The translations under genes were made by a program, and so were the position numbers. A DNA stretch of 64,000 nucleotides, from contig PLTA01000053.1 of assembly GCA_003164295.1 (NCBI GenBank), positions 1-64,000 on the forward strand, read 5' to 3'. The notes below the pieces were generated by a model. The model was given only the letters and a program-made list of their open reading frames with translations, searched no databases and was not told the DNA's origin. Positions 62,323 through 64,000 of the stretch are shown piece after piece (position 1 is the stretch's first letter; each line of letters starts with the position of its first letter). The stretch is from Candidatus Bathyarchaeota archaeon. Its GTDB lineage: Archaea; Thermoproteota; Bathyarchaeia; Bathyarchaeales; Bathycorpusculaceae.

Positions 62323-63225
62323 TTATTGTTTTTCCCAGTTTGCGACAAAATCAAGAAACTCCTGCACCGGCTGGCCACCATAATTTCTTAATCTGTCTCT
62401 AAGCTCGACTTGCTCAACCGCAGATTTCTGAAAGTCTCTTAGTTGACTAGCTCCATCAGTTAGGTAAAGGAAGCCGTCTGCGCCTGCTCTCGCACATCGG
62501 ACCGTGACAGTTAGCAGTTCTGATGGCAATGGTACATCTTTTTGGTTATCACCTGGACCGAAAACGTAAAAGCTAATGTAGAATGGTTTTTTCAACAGCT
62601 TTTTGAAGCCGCGTGCTAGCATTTCCCAATACCAAGGCGTCGCATAGTTTTTGCTAAACATGACAACGTTGAAGGCGTCAGCGTACTTTGCTAAGTCATC
62701 AAAGTCTACGCCATAGCGGTCGTAGGAAGTCACAGGGTCGGGTTGAAGACACAAAACTAAGTCTTTTTTCACTACTTCTCTCACTTGAGCGATATAGTTG
62801 GTGATTTCTTTTTTGCGCCATTCAAGTAAGCCCAAGCCGCTTTTTTTCCAAAGTTCAGTGCATCTTTGGCACGCGCAGTGTCCGTGGTCTGCAAAGTATT
62901 GGCTGTTTAACCATATACCCGGAGAGTGTCGATCAACATCCGCTATGTAACGTAATTGTTCTGCTCTATGCTCGGGTTGCGTTGCGCATACAATGTCCCA
63001 ATAAATATTATAGTTGGCGTTTCCCATTTTTGCGGGTCCTAAGGGCGACTGAGATATCCAATCAGGGTGGTTGCGAACAGCAACATTGTCAGCGAAAACC
63101 GCGATATTGCTTTGCATATCATTTCTGGGAGTTAGCCTTATACCGGTTTCTGGTTTAACACGTAAAACGTTGAAGTCAAATCCCTTAATTGTTTCAGGTT
63201 GGAAAGTATATGTGCCAAATTTCAT
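62323..63225 (-). CDS. TIM-barrel-like protein, glycoside-hydrolase-like
   Basis: 300 residues, no signal peptide. 'GIWLNSQYFADHGHCACQRC' followed by 'TELWKKSGLGLLEWRKKEIT' recalls the CxxC segments of uncharacterised glycosidase-like TIM-barrel families. 'YADAFNVVMFSKNYATPWYW' and 'CARAGADGFLYLTDG' are consistent with barrel strands. Catalytic residues cannot be assigned. A sugar-active enzyme is a reasonable inference only. Confidence 0.55.
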   Translation of the reverse strand: MKFGTYTFQPETIKGFDFNVLRVKPETGIRLTPRNDMQSNIAVFADNVAVRNHPDWISQSPLGPAKMGNANYNIYWDIVCATQPEHRAEQLRYIADVDRHSPGIWLNSQYFADHGHCACQRCTELWKKSGLGLLEWRKKEITNYIAQVREVVKKDLVLCLQPDPVTSYDRYGVDFDDLAKYADAFNVVMFSKNYATPWYWEMLARGFKKLLKKPFYISFYVFGPGDNQKDVPLPSELLTVTVRCARAGADGFLYLTDGASQLRDFQKSAVEQVELRDRLRNYGGQPVQEFLDFVANWEKQ

Positions 63226-63651
63226 ATTGAATGCCTTTTGGCGCTATGAAGTGTTTGTGATGTTATAAGTTTTTTGTGTAGCTCTTAAAAAAACCGGGAA
63301 CTCAAGTTTAGACCAGATTATGATGTCTCTATTTTAGTCCTTGCCTGTCAGTTCACTAAAGTATTTTTTCACTTAAATCTGTAAATCTGTGCAAAACAGG
63401 AAAAAACCCCGTTTTTTCTTAAGGTTAGAGCTTTCTATTTTTTCAGTTATTTTGAACGTTTTTTTAATAGATTACTTTATTTGATGAAAAAATTGAATGG
63501 ATGCTGTGATTAGCGAAGATATATTCAACAAACGCGCATCAATAAGCTAGTATATGTTTCATATGAGCATATTTTAAATATAAGTCCACAATATTGTACA
63601 GGTAAAAAATTCAGAAGTAAACAATTGTTAAATAAAGGAGAGAAATGAAAA
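63226..63651. other. upstream region of the ammonium transporter gene
   Basis: 426 bases without a gene. T-rich tracts at 63360-63480 and a TATA-like CATATTTTAAATATAAG at 63567-63583, about 60-70 bases before the amt start, are the only signals seen. AAAGGAG at 63635-63641 is the ribosome site. Confidence 0.45.
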
Positions 63652-64000
63652 ATGGCGGTAGATTCAGGAAGCATTGCATGGGTAATAACTGCAACAGCAT
63701 TAGTCATGCTAATGACACCAGCACTAGGATTCTTCTATGGAGGTCTGGTACGAAAGAAAAATCTCGTATCAACAATCGTTCAATGCTTCATAATATTCGC
63801 AGTAATAAGCATAGTCTGGGCGCTCTGGGGCTATTCCCTAGTATTCGGCAATAGCATCAACGGCCTAATCGCTTTCAACCCAAACCTTTTAGCCATGGGC
63901 AACCTCGATATTCATGTTGTTAACACGCAACTTGCCCCACAGATTCCTCAACTTCTACAATTCGCATTTCAACTAAAGTTTGCAGCCATCACGCCAGCCC
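63652..64000 (+). CDS. amt: ammonium transporter, N-terminal part
   Basis: The start ATG 63652 follows AAAGGAG by about 10 bases, and the frame is open to the window end (116 codons). 'VMLMTPALGFFYGGLVRKKN' is the hallmark of Amt/MEP helix 1 and the following loop. 'IIFAVISIVWALWGYSLVFG' is the second helix. Amt proteins form trimers that pass ammonium across the membrane and are usually followed by a PII gene, which would lie outside this window. Confidence 0.93.
   Translation, partial: MAVDSGSIAWVITATALVMLMTPALGFFYGGLVRKKNLVSTIVQCFIIFAVISIVWALWGYSLVFGNSINGLIAFNPNLLAMGNLDIHVVNTQLAPQIPQLLQFAFQLKFAAITPA

Overview
The window looks like part of an archaeal chromosome. An archaeal-type SRP (7S) RNA gene lies at 13.7-14.05 kb, and there is an RPA-like single-strand binding protein, archaeal family-B polymerase relatives, CxxC zinc-ribbon proteins, DUF5752 proteins and TATA-like boxes before several genes. 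Base composition is AT-rich, ATGA gene overlaps are frequent and TTG/GTG starts are common. An uncultured TACK archaeon of the Bathyarchaeota type would fit, but that placement is inference.

Left flank, 0-21.3 kb (chromosomal): DUF362 protein fragment, glycerophosphodiesterase, AlkA-like glycosylase, TrmO, a DUF5752 protein, CutA and a surface beta-propeller protein. Then comes a tight trpEGDCBA operon without trpF, in which the trpE start is out of frame with the rest of the gene. It is followed by a dienelactone hydrolase, a frameshifted SpoIIM-like membrane protein, SRP RNA next to an MntA/HepT toxin-antitoxin remnant, small zinc-ribbon genes, a PH-domain membrane protein and RPA. Three copies of a dispersed repeat with a periodic tract lie at 13.5, 19.2 and 21.1 kb.

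21.36-56.50 kb: a probable 35 kb integrated element. The first 21 bases of a tRNA-Ser(GCT) gene occur at 21.36 kb beside a tyrosine integrase and again as the start of the intact tRNA at 56.48 kb. The element carries a ParB-like/ABC-GNAT operon, winged-helix and ribbon-helix-helix regulators, and a repair locus with a RecA-fold protein lacking the Walker A lysine, a family-B polymerase with an altered motif C, and an intact-looking Cas4-like nuclease. A second repair locus has PolX and a beta-CASP nuclease. A decayed LigD-type ligase, a PrimPol/SF3-helicase replication protein and two divergent PAS histidine kinases complete it. Both repair loci include the same small gene family, so a cassette seems to have been duplicated. 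Several fragments of one GNAT gene and two iteron-like blocks point to repeated rearrangement. Frameshifts and stops are concentrated between 24.8 and 46 kb, so the element is probably decaying, although assembly indels may contribute.

Right flank, 56.5-64 kb: tRNA-Ser, a second and broken integrase, an MFS transporter, zinc-ribbon, cytochrome-b5-like, MarC and TIM-barrel-like proteins, and the 5' end of an ammonium transporter.
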